Shown: piece by piece, positions 1-11,290 of the stretch
Position numbering within the stretch: position 1 is the first letter of the stretch
Layout: each line of letters starts with the position of its first letter
DNA from: Alloascoidea africana
Lineage: Eukaryota > Ascomycota > Alloascoideomycetes > Alloascoideales > Alloascoideaceae
Length of the DNA: 64,000 bases
Direction of reading: 5' to 3'
NCBI GenBank assembly: GCA_030581615.1
Contig: JAKTTT010000052.1
Coordinates: 79,681 to 143,680, forward strand
The notes under the pieces: generated by a model
The model's input: only the letters and a program-made list of their open reading frames with translations
The model's database searches: none
What the model was told of the DNA's origin: nothing
Program-made: the position numbers and the translations under genes

Positions 1-1140
1 TGAAGATGAACGAAACTGAAAGATAGATTAATGGTGAGCAAAGTTCGATTTTGGAGAGCTAAAAATCATCAGCGAAAACTGCCTAATTTATAGAGTTCCT
101 GACACTTTAGGCTTATCAACAAAAAGACAAAAAAATACATAGATATCGGGATCGTTCGGAGATGATAAAGGGAAAGCTCCGCTTGGCGAATGACAAAATC
201 ATCCATTTTGACAGATTTGTTGTTCTCTTGAAGGCAGCTTTGACTTCATCCATTACATATAAGCAGCTTCTACTTTTAGCATCTGGCTTGAGTCTCATCA
301 GAATGCTCTTACACATTTGGCTCCTCCTTATCCTTTCATTATGTCCTTAAACTTCATGAAGTCTTTATCTTATCATAACGGTATTTCATGCACGAGGACA
401 ACCGGATCGTTCATAAGTGGTTGAAAAATAGAAAGTCAGAAGCCAGAAATTAACATCTTCAACTATTTATTAATCAAAATCCTCAATTCTAGTTTGATTA
501 ATCACCTATTCGATTGAATGGTGTCTTTTGTACAGTTAGAGTAATGTTACATGCATCTTTAGGGAGCTTGGAGGTCATCAAGGTTCATGAGTCTACATAT
601 TGTCTCGGACTAAACATTGGTTGTTATATTGTTTCGTTCTGTAGTTAAATGAAGAAAAGGATAATATGGTGAGGCTCTAGAAAATCTCATACTACAGGAC
701 CTCCATTGTCTGTGTCATGTTTTGGCGATTTAACATGAGATCAAGTATAAAGCGCACAATGCAGTTTTATGCTCGCTGATGCCAGCAAATACAGTATAGT
801 CCAAGAATCTAACATTCTCGTACATAGAATTACAGGAACTCTTGGAACCTTATCAGTTTTCTTTGTTATTGTTTGGCAAAACTAAAAACCATTTTGGCAT
901 TTTGATATTGGCAATCGCTTACAAAGTTACAAACCTGCTAGAGATCGGAAGTAGCGGGCAAATTCAAATTACAAACCAAAAAAAAAGGCACTCTCTAAAA
1001 GGTTGAACAAGAAGAGATGGCCAGAATTAAATAATACTGTCCACTAGGTCTTATCTAGTAATACAAATAGAACAAAAAAGAATAAAGCAGCTAGTTGAGT
1101 CAAGCAACAGAAAGTTAGCTCCTAATAGTCTTTGTCAAAA
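1..1140. other. Intergenic, no gene recognised
   Basis: AT-rich sequence with only short open frames that overlap each other on opposite strands. I see no tRNA, transposon or conserved coding signal. The right end is the 3' flank of the secreted-protein gene that ends at 1141. Confidence 0.5.
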
Positions 1141-1701
1141 CTATTTTGATGTTTCACGGAGATACACAGTTTTTGTTTTCGTTTCTGTGGTTGGCTTGGC
1201 CTTGAAAACAGTCTTTGGCTCACAGGCAGTGGACTTGGCCTTGTAAACAGTCTCAGTGGTGGTTTCAACATCCGTTACAGTGTCGGTCTCAGTTTTGATT
1301 ATGGTATTCGTGGCATGCTTACATTTTTTGAAAGGCTTCTCTTTGCATTTAATCAAGACTTCAGTGCTGGTAATTGTTTCTGTTTCAGTGATATCGCCAG
1401 CCTTGGTCTTTGTAACAGTGTCAGTGACAGTAACTTCCTTCAAAATCGTCAAGGCAGGCTTTCTGGATGTAACAGTCACGGTCTCAGTGGTGCTGTCAAA
1501 AATGTAGCTTGTCTTGAAGACTGGAACATGAACAGTTTCAGTCCTTGGAACAATCTTTTTCTTCCAAATGGTAACAGTGGAGCATGGGGTAGGCTTCTCG
1601 TACTTCTTAAAGTCTGCCTCAACCTCGCCAGAAAAATTTTGAGGAAGAGCCAAAGCTGACACGGCAGCTAAAGCAAGAGATAAAACAGAAAGAAGCTTCA
1701 T
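1141..1701 (-). CDS. Thr/Val-rich secreted protein
   Basis: A 186-residue protein. The start was placed at the Met that opens a clean signal peptide (MKLLSVLSLALAAVSALALP); the open frame upstream has no homology-like content. The mature part is dominated by TETVTVT, TVTKTK and TETxT patterns with Cys-containing segments such as PCSTVTIW and CKEKPFKKCKHA. These patterns resemble Thr-rich cell-wall proteins of yeasts. There is no C-terminal hydrophobic GPI signal; the end is charged (YLRETSK), so it is probably secreted or wall-associated without a GPI anchor. A TATAAAAG box lies about 68 nt upstream, and 2 kb without a gene separate it from the next gene. I do not recognise a named orthologue. 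Confidence 0.75.
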   Translation of the reverse strand: MKLLSVLSLALAAVSALALPQNFSGEVEADFKKYEKPTPCSTVTIWKKKIVPRTETVHVPVFKTSYIFDSTTETVTVTSRKPALTILKEVTVTDTVTKTKAGDITETETITSTEVLIKCKEKPFKKCKHATNTIIKTETDTVTDVETTTETVYKAKSTACEPKTVFKAKPTTETKTKTVYLRETSK

Positions 1702-1768
1702 ATTGATCACTATGGAATTGAAATAAATAAAACCTGGTTGTTGACTCAAGTTTTTCGGGGGTATATGG

Positions 1769-1776
1769 CTTTTATA
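1769..1776 (-). promoter_or_regulatory. TATA box of the Thr-rich secreted protein gene
   Basis: On the minus strand the sequence reads TATAAAAG, about 68 nt upstream of the chosen ATG at 1701. This supports the internal Met as the real start, because the longer open frame would begin upstream of the box. Confidence 0.5.
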
Positions 1777-3716
1777 AATGACTGCCCTGTTTGAAAAACT
1801 TTTAATCCAGTCCTTTGTGTCCGGATTAACCCCCACCTTATTTAGCTACAAGGCAATATCTTATTGTTAAACAGACCAAACCTCCTGATTATCTGCTTGC
1901 GAACTATGGGAAGGTAAGAAGGTTTACAACGGCATACATAACGAGAGAAACTCAAAAAACAGAGGCATTGCTTAACTATCATCCTTCACGAGAGGTGCGA
2001 AAGAAAAAATTTGATGACAATTTTTGGAAAAAGTCTAATACTAACGGAGCATTCTATCATCAGAAATGTAAACACTTTTCCTTTTGTGTTTGTGCTCTTA
2101 TTATTGTACTAGAGATGGGACACAATATGTCCAGCGCTAAATTTCAAGTACTGTAGATACCTCTCCAGCAGCCCAAATCATCCACATACATTGAACCAAA
2201 CGATACATCAACAGATTCCCTTTCCATGGAATAAAATAGATAACAACTTTTCATATGCTTATCAAAGTAATATGTTCCTCTTAACCTTATTCTGACAGAC
2301 AAGTTATATTTTTTCGAGACAATGAGATAATGGGCCGATGAGCGCTTCAGCCGCACACTAAACCAAATGGCATTGACAAAGATAAAGAGTGCGTTGTCAT
2401 CAGTTTATCGAAATTTATTTTCGCTGAGAATTTCGACATGTCTGTTGTCGCTTATTCCAGCAGAAAACCTGCCTCTCCTACTATATCGTTGGCTCTGCTC
2501 TCGGGCAAGAATCTTTCAACTTTCATTTCCGGACCATCGAAGAGGTTAAACTGACGTAAATTAAAAGAAAACTTTGCTTTAGCCTTTTCCAGGGGGCCAA
2601 GCCGAGAGTACAATCTTTGGCAAGCTGTTTCTTGTGATCGAGGAAGGGATAATAATTACGCGTACCTCTTTCACGAGAGTTGCCAATGCGTTACCGACTT
2701 GGTCAATTTCATAGCACTCTTTAACTCTTTTCTAAATCTATGAAAAACCCTCAACCCACTAGTGAGATTCCTGATCTCAGTTTTGTACCGTCCTATTTCA
2801 ACATGTCAAACTATGGGTTCTAGACTTATTTCCTGATCTATATAGTATCATCAAAACCATATACTTGAATTCCTACATTAGGAGAAGTTTCCCAGTCTCC
2901 GATAACTTCACAAGCCGGGAAGCAGTATTGCTCCTGCGGCAGATTTTGTTCCGGAGGTTTCCTCACTACTGGCATGTGCTAGGAAGAACGTTCAAGAGAG
3001 CTGTACCAAGCGCTGGAAGGTAAATAGATTCTCCTTTGCGATAGCATTCATCAGGTAAAAATTCATTATTATGGGTGTTTGTAGAACCTTGTGGGATAGA
3101 CAGAAGTTTAAGAAGTGCAAGCAAATGGCAATAAAGCTGTTTTGTTCATTTTTCCGATTTTAAAAGTGAAAAAACAGATGCCGGCTTTGTTATTACTTTG
3201 CATTTCATGATGGCTTTTGCGCAGCCTATATTTTTGTTTTGGTGATGTATACAATCTTCCAGATGGAGTGGATAATTGTGACATTGTAACGATTCGTGGA
3301 CAGGGAAGCACGTACATAAACAGCAGATATATAGCTTGCTCCTTTTCTCACTCCTCTCCCCCCTTCTTTAAACAGACAACAATCTCATCGTGCCCCATAG
3401 AGCATGAGAGACTTCTTATGAACTTGCTAATTATATTAGAAATTATAAGACTCATATCTTGAACAATGACACTAAAAACAAAACAATACAAGAAATGCAA
3501 AAAGAAGCTTTCTGGTGCCTAGTTTTCTCTAGTCCTTGAAATAAAAGGCGGAACGAAAGAAGCTACAAACAAAACGTTTATACAGAGGATGAAGAAATGC
3601 AGACAATCCCAAAAGATCAATGCAATAGCAAAAAAACAAAACAAAAAAGATCATGAAAAAGAAAACCCCCCACTATAGCAAAAATATAATATTATAGCAA
3701 CATCAACAGTGACTGG
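1777..3716. other. Long intergenic region upstream of the secreted-protein gene
   Basis: About 1.9 kb between the promoter of the minus-strand secreted protein and the stop codon of the DLT1-like gene. Only short, overlapping open frames occur. Nothing resembling tRNA, snRNA or a transposable element was seen. It may be an extended promoter, as is common for yeast cell-surface genes (inference). Confidence 0.45.
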
Positions 3717-5558
3717 TTAATGGCTTTCACTTGAGCTTCGGCCATAATCTGCAAAGCGATAAGGTGTGAAAGGAGCAATAGTAATGTTTCTACCTTGACC
3801 TTGATGGTCAGATTTAGGCGTAGGAACAGTCGTCAAAGGAATATACTCAAAATTATCTCTATCGCCTATCTGCTGCTTTGATCCAGATCCCCAGATAAGA
3901 TATGAGTCCATTCTTTTGTTGCTGTCGCTTTGCCGATTCTGCGATTGAGAATTTCTATACTTCAGTTCCGAAAGCGGATTCTCTATGCTTCCTCTTGAAT
4001 TCCGCTCCCTAGATTTAGAAGTTGTCAACAAATTGCTTGCCGTCCTTTGTGGTGACATTTCCAAATCGCTATCATCATAGAAATCAAGATATCTTGAAGT
4101 ATGAGGCGGCAGAAGCGCCCGATTTACTGGTCGTCTTACAACGCTTTCGTTGGAGCCGCTATGTCGCAGTTGGGTCGTTGGCAGAATGTTTGCAGGATTA
4201 TCAATCTGGTCATGATCCCCGGTTGATATGGAGCTTTTGGATCCGCCATTATGAAGAGATTTGTTTGAATTTGCCCCTGCTCGGGGTGTACCGTTGTTGT
4301 TATAGACAGTAAAGGTCTGTGCTGGTCTTTGACTGTTGTTCAATTCGGTAGAGTCCGAGACAGATTCAGATTCAGATTCAGATTCTTGCTCATCGTATTC
4401 AACTTGGTTGTAAGCGTAAAGAATGGGCCTGCTGCGTGCTTTGGACTTTTGAGTTGGACGTCGGAAGCGTGGCCAATAGCTGTTAAAATCATTTCTATGA
4501 CTTTCTTCAAAAACAGACTTTATCCTGTTATTACCATCTTGAGAGTTCTGACTTTTCGGGACTTTTTCAGCCTTTGGATAAGTCACAGAGGCTGTTGAAC
4601 CACGGGCCCCTGTAAATCGGCTGCTCTCATTACTACTTTGCTTTCTAGTGCCATTTTTCTGCTCATAACTGTCGATAACCATTAACGGCAGTCCCTGGTA
4701 GGCGTCTTCGTTGTTGGTACGGAAAGGATTCTTTGCTCTCTGAGTAGCCGGCTTTGGTGGGCTAAATGAGCTGTTATCATCTTCATCTTGATCATCCGGC
4801 TCTCCATCTCTATTTGAATCAATATGATTATACGTCCTAGGTCCCATAGTTCGAATAAAGAAAATCGTAATCTCCATAAATCTGAAAAAGTCTTCTTCTG
4901 TGATTGCATTCCCGCTAAATCTCAGCTTTTCATAAAGCTCAATGTATTCTTCGCCTGTATACCTTTCATCTGCCTTTCTGTCGCCTCTCATGAGTATTAC
5001 ACTGTCTCTAAAGCTTTGTTTTCGTACCCGCTGTTTTGGAGGGAGCATCAACGTCCCACGCCACACAACACGTTCCCCTAAAGACCGCACAACGTCCTCG
5101 TAGGGAAGAGCTCCTGGCAAGACGTCTGATTTTGGATTCGATAGGCCTGGATGTGAAATACGCTCGTTTGGTCTAGCCATCTCGCCAATCTCTTTGCACC
5201 GCTCAAACTCTTCGTGAATATGGTCTGCGCATTGCTTGGGTAAATCATCCGGCCTAGGAATGTATTTCTTGGGTATCTCAGATAAGGATTGTCGAGCCAG
5301 GAATACACGATAAGCGTAGAGTATTAGCGCTGTTATAACAAACAGGGCACACGCTCCAACAATAATGAACAGGTTCAGAACGAGGTTTGTCTTCTTTTTG
5401 GATTGGGTTATAGCATCCACTGGCATGACCACGATCAGCCCTATAGTCAGGACGATGATCACGGCCAGTGACACCCAGTACAGAAACATCCTCACTTTAC
5501 GCCGCATTGGACTGGCGATTGTAGTTTCCAGTTCGGTTGATAAGTTCGCTTGGTTCAA
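3717..5558 (-). CDS. DLT1: DLT1-like two-TM membrane protein
   Basis: A 613-residue protein with two N-terminal membrane segments (about residues 24-45 and 58-82). A conserved cytosolic block follows with IPKKYIPRPDDLP and ARPNERISHPGL, then RVVWRGTLMLPP. This arrangement matches my memory of the fungal 'defect at low temperature protein 1' family. The C-terminal two thirds are low complexity, with an acidic SESESESVSD run, many Ser/Asn/Gln stretches and Arg-Ser patches. The protein is longer than the S. cerevisiae Dlt1 I recall (about 340 residues), and the extra length is this disordered tail. It lies tandem with SAM37, whose stop is 122 nt upstream of this start. The molecular function of the family is unknown to me. 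Assignment rests on remembered motifs. Confidence 0.6.
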   Translation of the reverse strand: MNQANLSTELETTIASPMRRKVRMFLYWVSLAVIIVLTIGLIVVMPVDAITQSKKKTNLVLNLFIIVGACALFVITALILYAYRVFLARQSLSEIPKKYIPRPDDLPKQCADHIHEEFERCKEIGEMARPNERISHPGLSNPKSDVLPGALPYEDVVRSLGERVVWRGTLMLPPKQRVRKQSFRDSVILMRGDRKADERYTGEEYIELYEKLRFSGNAITEEDFFRFMEITIFFIRTMGPRTYNHIDSNRDGEPDDQDEDDNSSFSPPKPATQRAKNPFRTNNEDAYQGLPLMVIDSYEQKNGTRKQSSNESSRFTGARGSTASVTYPKAEKVPKSQNSQDGNNRIKSVFEESHRNDFNSYWPRFRRPTQKSKARSRPILYAYNQVEYDEQESESESESVSDSTELNNSQRPAQTFTVYNNNGTPRAGANSNKSLHNGGSKSSISTGDHDQIDNPANILPTTQLRHSGSNESVVRRPVNRALLPPHTSRYLDFYDDSDLEMSPQRTASNLLTTSKSRERNSRGSIENPLSELKYRNSQSQNRQSDSNKRMDSYLIWGSGSKQQIGDRDNFEYIPLTTVPTPKSDHQGQGRNITIAPFTPYRFADYGRSSSESH

Positions 5559-5680
5559 CTCGATTTCTGCTTCTGGCTGCTTGTGGGAGGAATGAGAAGG
5601 TCACGTGAAACAGAATGGGATGCCGGTCTAGAAATGGTACAAACGCTATTGCATCTTTCTCTTTGAATCTATATACATGA

Positions 5681-6688
5681 CTATGCTCTGATCCAGTTAA
5701 CCCTGGCTACAATAGAATTCCATAGGTTTGGAGCATAATTGGCGGGGACGCTTCCTTCTAGATTGGTGAGGCTCACCGTGCTTTCTGCTTCAATTGCTTC
5801 AGTCAGTTCTAGAAGTTTGGGTTGGTAAACCTTTAGAAACTTTCTCAAGAATTGGTCTGGAAGTCTCTCATCCAGTTGTGCTTGTGTATGAGCAGCCAGG
5901 AGCAAATCGCTGGATGTGAGTCTATTTCCAAACAAAAATTTGGGTTTGGTATTATCTTTGTTGTCTTGTACTATGCCTCCAAGTGCCAAAATCGCCTCAT
6001 AAAACTCGTTTGCCAGATTCATACATCTCAACGTCGCCTTGGTGCTTTTAATGGCCATGAGTTCTGTTACTTTTTTGCTTTGTTGATCTGCATGTAACTG
6101 TGTGAGTGCTGGCATCTCTTTCGTTACATCTTTGACAATGTCCTTTTTGGACTCAACTTTGAGTCCGATTCTTGAGCACTGTTCCTTTGCATGGGACCAG
6201 AGAACAAGTGGTGTGTTGTACTGCATTGGAAACGGCAAAAACTTTGTGAAATGGGCTCTTGTAAATTTTTCATAGTTTTCTGTATTCAGGAAAAGAGTGT
6301 ATAAAGTTATACATTCGATTTTCTCTTTGATGTAAATCAAAAGTCTATAATGTCCGTTTGATATTAGTATGGATCAGATTAGATCGCTTTTGGCAGCATG
6401 GACTTACGCAGTGTTTTGCGCTCTCTGTTTAGGAGAAAGATGTTCATCCAGATCTTTCCCAATGCTCTTAAGATACCTTACAATGTTGTAATAACCGTCA
6501 ATCACGTTCCCTTCATATCTCAACGACGGAAGCTTGCCCGTTGCAGATAGATCTGTGTTAGAACTAGGGATGATAGTGTACTCTTCCGGACTGCAAACAG
6601 AAGCCAAATAATTCGTAGCTGCTACAGATTCGGGTTCAAAAATCGAAACAAATTTTGCTGTTCCCCAAACATGCAATTCAAAAGACAT
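5681..6688 (-). CDS. SAM37: SAM37/TOM37, outer mitochondrial membrane sorting and assembly subunit
   Basis: Two exons, 6408-6688 and 5681-6344, encode 314 residues. The 63-nt intron (6345-6407) has a GTAAGT donor, a TACTAAT branch site and a TATAG acceptor. Splicing joins the frames exactly and restores the conserved block FLNTENYEKFTRAHF followed by FPMQYNTPLVLWSHAKEQC. This corresponds closely to the S. cerevisiae Sam37 segment FLNTKNY...FPMWYNTPLQL. The N-terminus (LHVWG, TDLSATGKLPSLRYEG, VIDGYYNIVRYL) is the metaxin/Tom37 GST-like fold. The protein is a SAM complex subunit that helps insert beta-barrel proteins into the outer membrane. The start is the Met directly before SFELHVWG; the 20 in-frame residues upstream lack family similarity. 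Confidence 0.9.
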
Positions 6689-6892
6689 GTTTGAATTGAT
6701 TGGGTTTTCGACAAAGAAGGAGGAGAACCAAAATGTTCTCCAAACCACGACCTAGGGGTGTGTGGATGTTGTGATTTTTCTGCAATTTGCTTCATTCTGT
6801 AAATGACGATGAAAACTTGACTAGAGAGGACGAGAGGAAGAATCTATTTGTCTTCCAATCAAGCATAGGATTAACATCTTCTTTCATCAAGA

Positions 6893-9256
6893 ATGGCGGA
6901 TTTGGAGACCCAGAAAGTGCCTAAAGAGGTGGAGCAACCTACAGGTAAGAAGCCTGGTGCCAATGAGGAGAGTGATGATGATTATCAACCCGCTGAACCG
7001 TCATCCAAAGAAGAAACAGGAGCAGGAGCAAAGTCACATCTTGCGGCAATTAAAAACGAAGAAGATGGTCGAAATACACCTTCGTTTCTAAGAGGAGATT
7101 CTCCAGCAATACCTGTTGTGGAGCAGGATAAGAGCCCAGGGAGGGAAGAGGTCAAAGTCTCAGTGAGTAAGGCTGTTGATGATACAACAAATTCTATTGC
7201 CACACCTTCAAGTTCAAGCTCTTCTTCAGGTTCAGGTAAACGGAAAAGGCTTCCTAAGGACTTGATTGGGCGACTCGAAGAAAAACTTTCCGAAAACAAA
7301 TATGACCTTGATACCTGGCTTCAACTGATAGCTGAAGTGCAAAAAAAGGACAAGACTGAGGAAGTACGAAGTGTTTTTGATCAGTTCTTGGCTGTTTTCC
7401 CTACAAATGCCAAACATTGGGTGGCTTACATAGAATACGAGCTTTTACAAAACGATTTTCAAAGGGTGGAACAGCTATTTGCGAAATGTTTGCCGAATGT
7501 GAACAATGTGAAGTTGTGGCAGGGATATATCGACTATGTACGACGCGTGAACAACTTGACAACTGGTGGAGAAAAAGCTAGAGGCACGATAATGGAGGCT
7601 TTTGAGTTTGCAATTGAGAGAATTGGGTTGGATGAAGAGAGCGGGTTGATATGGGGTGACTATCTTGAGTTTTTAAGGGCTTGGAAGCCTATATCGACTT
7701 GGGAAGAGCAACAGAAGAATGACCTTCTCCGAAAGACTTATAGGCGTGCTATTGGGATTCCTTTGAACAACCTAGAGCTCCTTTGGCAAGGTTACAACTT
7801 GTTAGAAAACAACATGAACAAGTCGACTGCGCGAAAGTTTCTAGGCGAGAAATCCGGTGCCTATATGATTGCAAGATCCGGTTATAAAGAGCTATCAAAT
7901 TTGTTCAACCGTTTAAAGAGGCATGCCAATCCGAGAATACCCACCTGGACAGCAGCAGAGTTGGAGCAGCATGCTCTTTGGCAAAAATGGATAGATTGGG
8001 AACTCTCCAACCCATTAGAACTGACAAATACAAAAGATGTGGAGAAAAGAGTTATTTATGCATACCAACAAGCAGTAATGAGTTTGCGGTTTGTTCCCGA
8101 GGTGTGGTATAACGCAGCGAAATATGCATTTTCGTTGGAAGATGGGAAAGAACTTGCGGTCAAATTCATTACGAATGGGTTAGAGGCCAATCCAACATCC
8201 TATGTTTTGACTTTCTACATGGCAGAAGTTCATGAACAACAAGGAAACATCGAAGCTGTAAATGTGACATATCGCTCACTTATCAGCAAACTGAAAAAAC
8301 AGTTGGCAAAGTTGGAGACAGACAAGGATCACGAGGATTCTGGAGTGAAAAACGCGATTTCAGCAAAATATTCGGATTTGAGTGTGAATGTTACTCTTGT
8401 TTATGGGTTCTATATGAGAGCAATTAAGCGATCGGAGGGTTTAAAAGCAGCGCGACAGATTTTTTCAGAAGCTCGTAAGAGCAGCTTTATAACCTATCAC
8501 ATATTTGTCCAATCTGCAATAATGGAGTATCATAACGACAAGCAATCCAACATTGCATTCAAGGTGTTTGAAGTCGGGATGAAGAAATTCTTGCACATTG
8601 GTGCCTACATTCAAGAGTACCTAAAATTTCTAATTCTGATCAATGATGATACAAATGCAAGAGCTCTTTTTGAGCAAGGTGTGGGGAAGTTAAATGCACG
8701 AGACTCAATCCCATTATTTGAACAGTTTATTGAATACGAGGCGAATTTTGGAGATTTAGGAGCCGTTTTCCAATTACAGGAACGATACATGAAATTGTTT
8801 GCGGGTGTTGGCGTGAATGGATTCAAGGGAAATTCTGAGGCAAAGCCGGTAAGGAAACCAAGACAAAAGACAACGAAAAACATTGAGCTAAATCTTTTCG
8901 CATTGAGGTATACTGCTTTTGATATTGATTTGATTTACGATTATGATCTTGGACATCGGTTTATTGGGAAAGATCAGGGTATGAATGGAGTCAACAGGAA
9001 TGATGACGTTTACGGATCACCAGAACCAGTGACGAAAAGGATAAGAGAAGATTTTGGAGATTCTAAAACTGTTGCAGATAATAATAATAATAATAGTAAT
9101 GGCAACAGCAGCAATAATGGGCCTGAAGAATTTGTTGAAGATGAGGTCTATGAACTTTTGAGAATTTTGCCTACTGCGGAAAGTATGCCTGGTCCAATGT
9201 TTGATTCTAAAAAACTGGTTGAGTTGTTACGGGAGGTATTCATTCCAACCGATTAA
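6893..9256 (+). CDS. RNA14: RNA14, cleavage factor IA subunit (CstF-77 family)
   Basis: An uninterrupted 787-residue frame. Residues 1-115 are acidic and disordered. HAT repeats follow from about residue 120 to 650 (for example LDTWLQLIAEVQ, NAKHWVAYIEYEL, LWQGYIDYVRR, and IFVQSAIMEYH in the Suf-like part). The last roughly 60 residues (DEVYELLRILPTAESMPGP...LVELLREVFIP) form the 'monkeytail' that binds the Rna15 hinge in the family. The protein scaffolds CF IA in pre-mRNA 3'-end cleavage and polyadenylation. An Asn repeat encoded by (AAT)n lies near 9080-9120. It is divergent from SAM37, with about 200 bp between the two starts. Confidence 0.93.
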   Translation: MADLETQKVPKEVEQPTGKKPGANEESDDDYQPAEPSSKEETGAGAKSHLAAIKNEEDGRNTPSFLRGDSPAIPVVEQDKSPGREEVKVSVSKAVDDTTNSIATPSSSSSSSGSGKRKRLPKDLIGRLEEKLSENKYDLDTWLQLIAEVQKKDKTEEVRSVFDQFLAVFPTNAKHWVAYIEYELLQNDFQRVEQLFAKCLPNVNNVKLWQGYIDYVRRVNNLTTGGEKARGTIMEAFEFAIERIGLDEESGLIWGDYLEFLRAWKPISTWEEQQKNDLLRKTYRRAIGIPLNNLELLWQGYNLLENNMNKSTARKFLGEKSGAYMIARSGYKELSNLFNRLKRHANPRIPTWTAAELEQHALWQKWIDWELSNPLELTNTKDVEKRVIYAYQQAVMSLRFVPEVWYNAAKYAFSLEDGKELAVKFITNGLEANPTSYVLTFYMAEVHEQQGNIEAVNVTYRSLISKLKKQLAKLETDKDHEDSGVKNAISAKYSDLSVNVTLVYGFYMRAIKRSEGLKAARQIFSEARKSSFITYHIFVQSAIMEYHNDKQSNIAFKVFEVGMKKFLHIGAYIQEYLKFLILINDDTNARALFEQGVGKLNARDSIPLFEQFIEYEANFGDLGAVFQLQERYMKLFAGVGVNGFKGNSEAKPVRKPRQKTTKNIELNLFALRYTAFDIDLIYDYDLGHRFIGKDQGMNGVNRNDDVYGSPEPVTKRIREDFGDSKTVADNNNNNSNGNSSNNGPEEFVEDEVYELLRILPTAESMPGPMFDSKKLVELLREVFIPTD

Positions 9257-9890
9257 CAAAAAAAAAATGAAAGTCCAGCCTGATACGTTTCATGACAACA
9301 AAAGAATGAGACTGAAGATGGCGAACAGAAAACCGAGGGCATTAACAAAAACAACGACAAAAAAAAAACAGAAGATAAAAAATGAAGAGCATTTATTTTG
9401 TACCATATGATTCAGAAAGCTTGTACATATAATTAATGAAATATAGATGTAAAAATCACGTAGGAGCACCACCACTTCTATATCATTCTTTCTCTATAGC
9501 CTATAGTTTGTAAGCTTTCGGATATAATAATGGATATAAAGTATATGTTCTTGATTAAACAGAAGAAGACTGAGGAAAAATAAAACTATCTTTGAGTAGT
9601 GATTCACAAATTTTTTTCAACATTTTCTAGATTTCCAAAATCTCCAAAGTTAGAACAAAGAAGGTCGGTTCCATTATTTTATATACTATATATATACTTT
9701 CGTATGACAATTAACACCAATGCTTAAAACACGCAGCAAGAAAGTCGATAACTATTGCCAACATACGTATCAAATCTTCTCACAAACACAAACACAATTG
9801 TTGAGAACGGACGGCTAATTCTTGTTTCTCTTAACGATCCACCCACTGCCTGTCTTTCTTTTTATTATTATTACTATTACTATTCCTTCT
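9257..9890. other. Convergent 3' flanks of RNA14 and GSP1
   Basis: An AT-rich region with poly-A and poly-T tracts and TATATA runs such as 9677-9700, as expected for polyadenylation efficiency and positioning elements of two convergent genes. No gene seen. Confidence 0.5.
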
Positions 9891-10751
9891 TTAAAGGTCG
9901 TCGTCCTCTTCATCAGGCAATGGCATGGCGGTTGCCTGTTCCATCTCCTGTTGATACTTGTTCATCAAGTCAGCATCAACCTGGACCTCTGGAGGAGCCA
10001 AGGCAGGGGAAGCGACGAATTCCAATTGGGGGTTACCAACCAACTTTCTTGCAAGCCATAAGAAGGGTTTCTCAAAGTTGTAGTTGGACTTTGCGGAGAT
10101 ATCATAGTATTGTAGGTTCTTTTTGCGGTGGAAGGTGATCGTCTTGGCCTTGACCTTACGCTCTTTAACGTCGACCTTGTTACCGCAAAGAACGATGGGA
10201 ATGCTCTCACAAACACGGACTAAATCACGATGCCAGTTGGGAACATTCTTGTAGGTGATACGGGAGGTGACATCGAACATGATGATACCACAATTGCCAT
10301 TGATGTAGTAACCATCACGGAGCCCACCGAATTTTTCTTGTCCGGCTGTATCCCAAACATCAAACTTGATCTCGCCAAAGTTGGTGTGGAAGGCGAGAGG
10401 ATGGACTTCAACACCCAAAGTAGCAATGTATTTTTTCTCAAATTCGCCAGTCAAGTGACGTTTCACAAAGGTAGTCTAATAATTGGAATAAATTTGGTTA
10501 GATCTGTTGTTATCGCTTGTTGTGTGTTGTTGGACGGGGAAAAAGAGCAAAAAGTGAAAAACTTGATCCATTCCAATGGCTTGATCAGAACAGACAACAA
10601 GATCAAAAACTGAAAAAAAAAAAAAATACAAAATAATAATAATTATAGGGTGTCCAATTTGGAAACTCTGTGAATCGTCTAAACATACTTTACCAGTACC
10701 GCCATCTCCGACGAGAACCAATTTGAAAGTGGGCACCTGTTGTTCAGCCAT
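9891..10751 (-). CDS. GSP1: GSP1, Ran GTPase
   Basis: Two exons, 10689-10751 (21 codons) and 9891-10475, encode 215 residues. The intron 10476-10688 (213 nt) has a GTATGT donor, a TCTAAC branch about 20 nt before the acceptor and an ATTAG end. It interrupts the P-loop directly after GDGGTGK; exon 2 resumes with [57 protein letters not shown] and the acidic C-terminus PDEEDDDL are all Ran signatures. Ran drives nucleocytoplasmic transport and spindle assembly. There is no CAAX lipidation motif, as expected for Ran. Confidence 0.97.
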
Positions 10752-11290
10752 GTTTCCAGATATTTCGATTAAAATTAAGTCCTGGAAATAAACAAGACTA
10801 ACAAAAAAAAATTGGGAAAAGGAGAGGGAAAAAAAAAAAACTAGCGAGATCTGACCGGGTAACATGTTTGGTAAGAACGCATACTCTTGCAGCCAACCAC
10901 GTTCACGTGATGAAGTCAAAGAAGAATGATCTAAAATGAATAAAACTCATAGGCAAAGATATACTTATTGGTTTTATGATAAAATTCATTTTCGGGTTTA
11001 TGGTGATATTAGAGTTTAACTGAAGGAACATCTTACTTTTTGCAATAGGGTTGGTTGGTATTAGGGGTCATAACCAAATTAACTAGTCAATCTGGACAGA
11101 TTTCTCCAAAAATTCAAACTGAGAGATGACTGGTCTTTTAATTTTGATGTTTGATGGGGTAGATTGAGATGGTTATCACAATCGGTTGAATATTGACGAA
11201 AACAATCATCTCTTTTCCCATAATGTTTGTGTTTTCTCCAGAAAGTAAAGAATGTAGTCTTAAAATGTCTAACCTGTTCCATTATATATA
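10752..11290. other. Intergenic between GSP1 promoter and YHC1 3' end
   Basis: About 540 bp. It contains A-rich tracts upstream of GSP1 (10800-10840) and the 3' flank of YHC1. The short open frames here have no recognisable content. Confidence 0.45.
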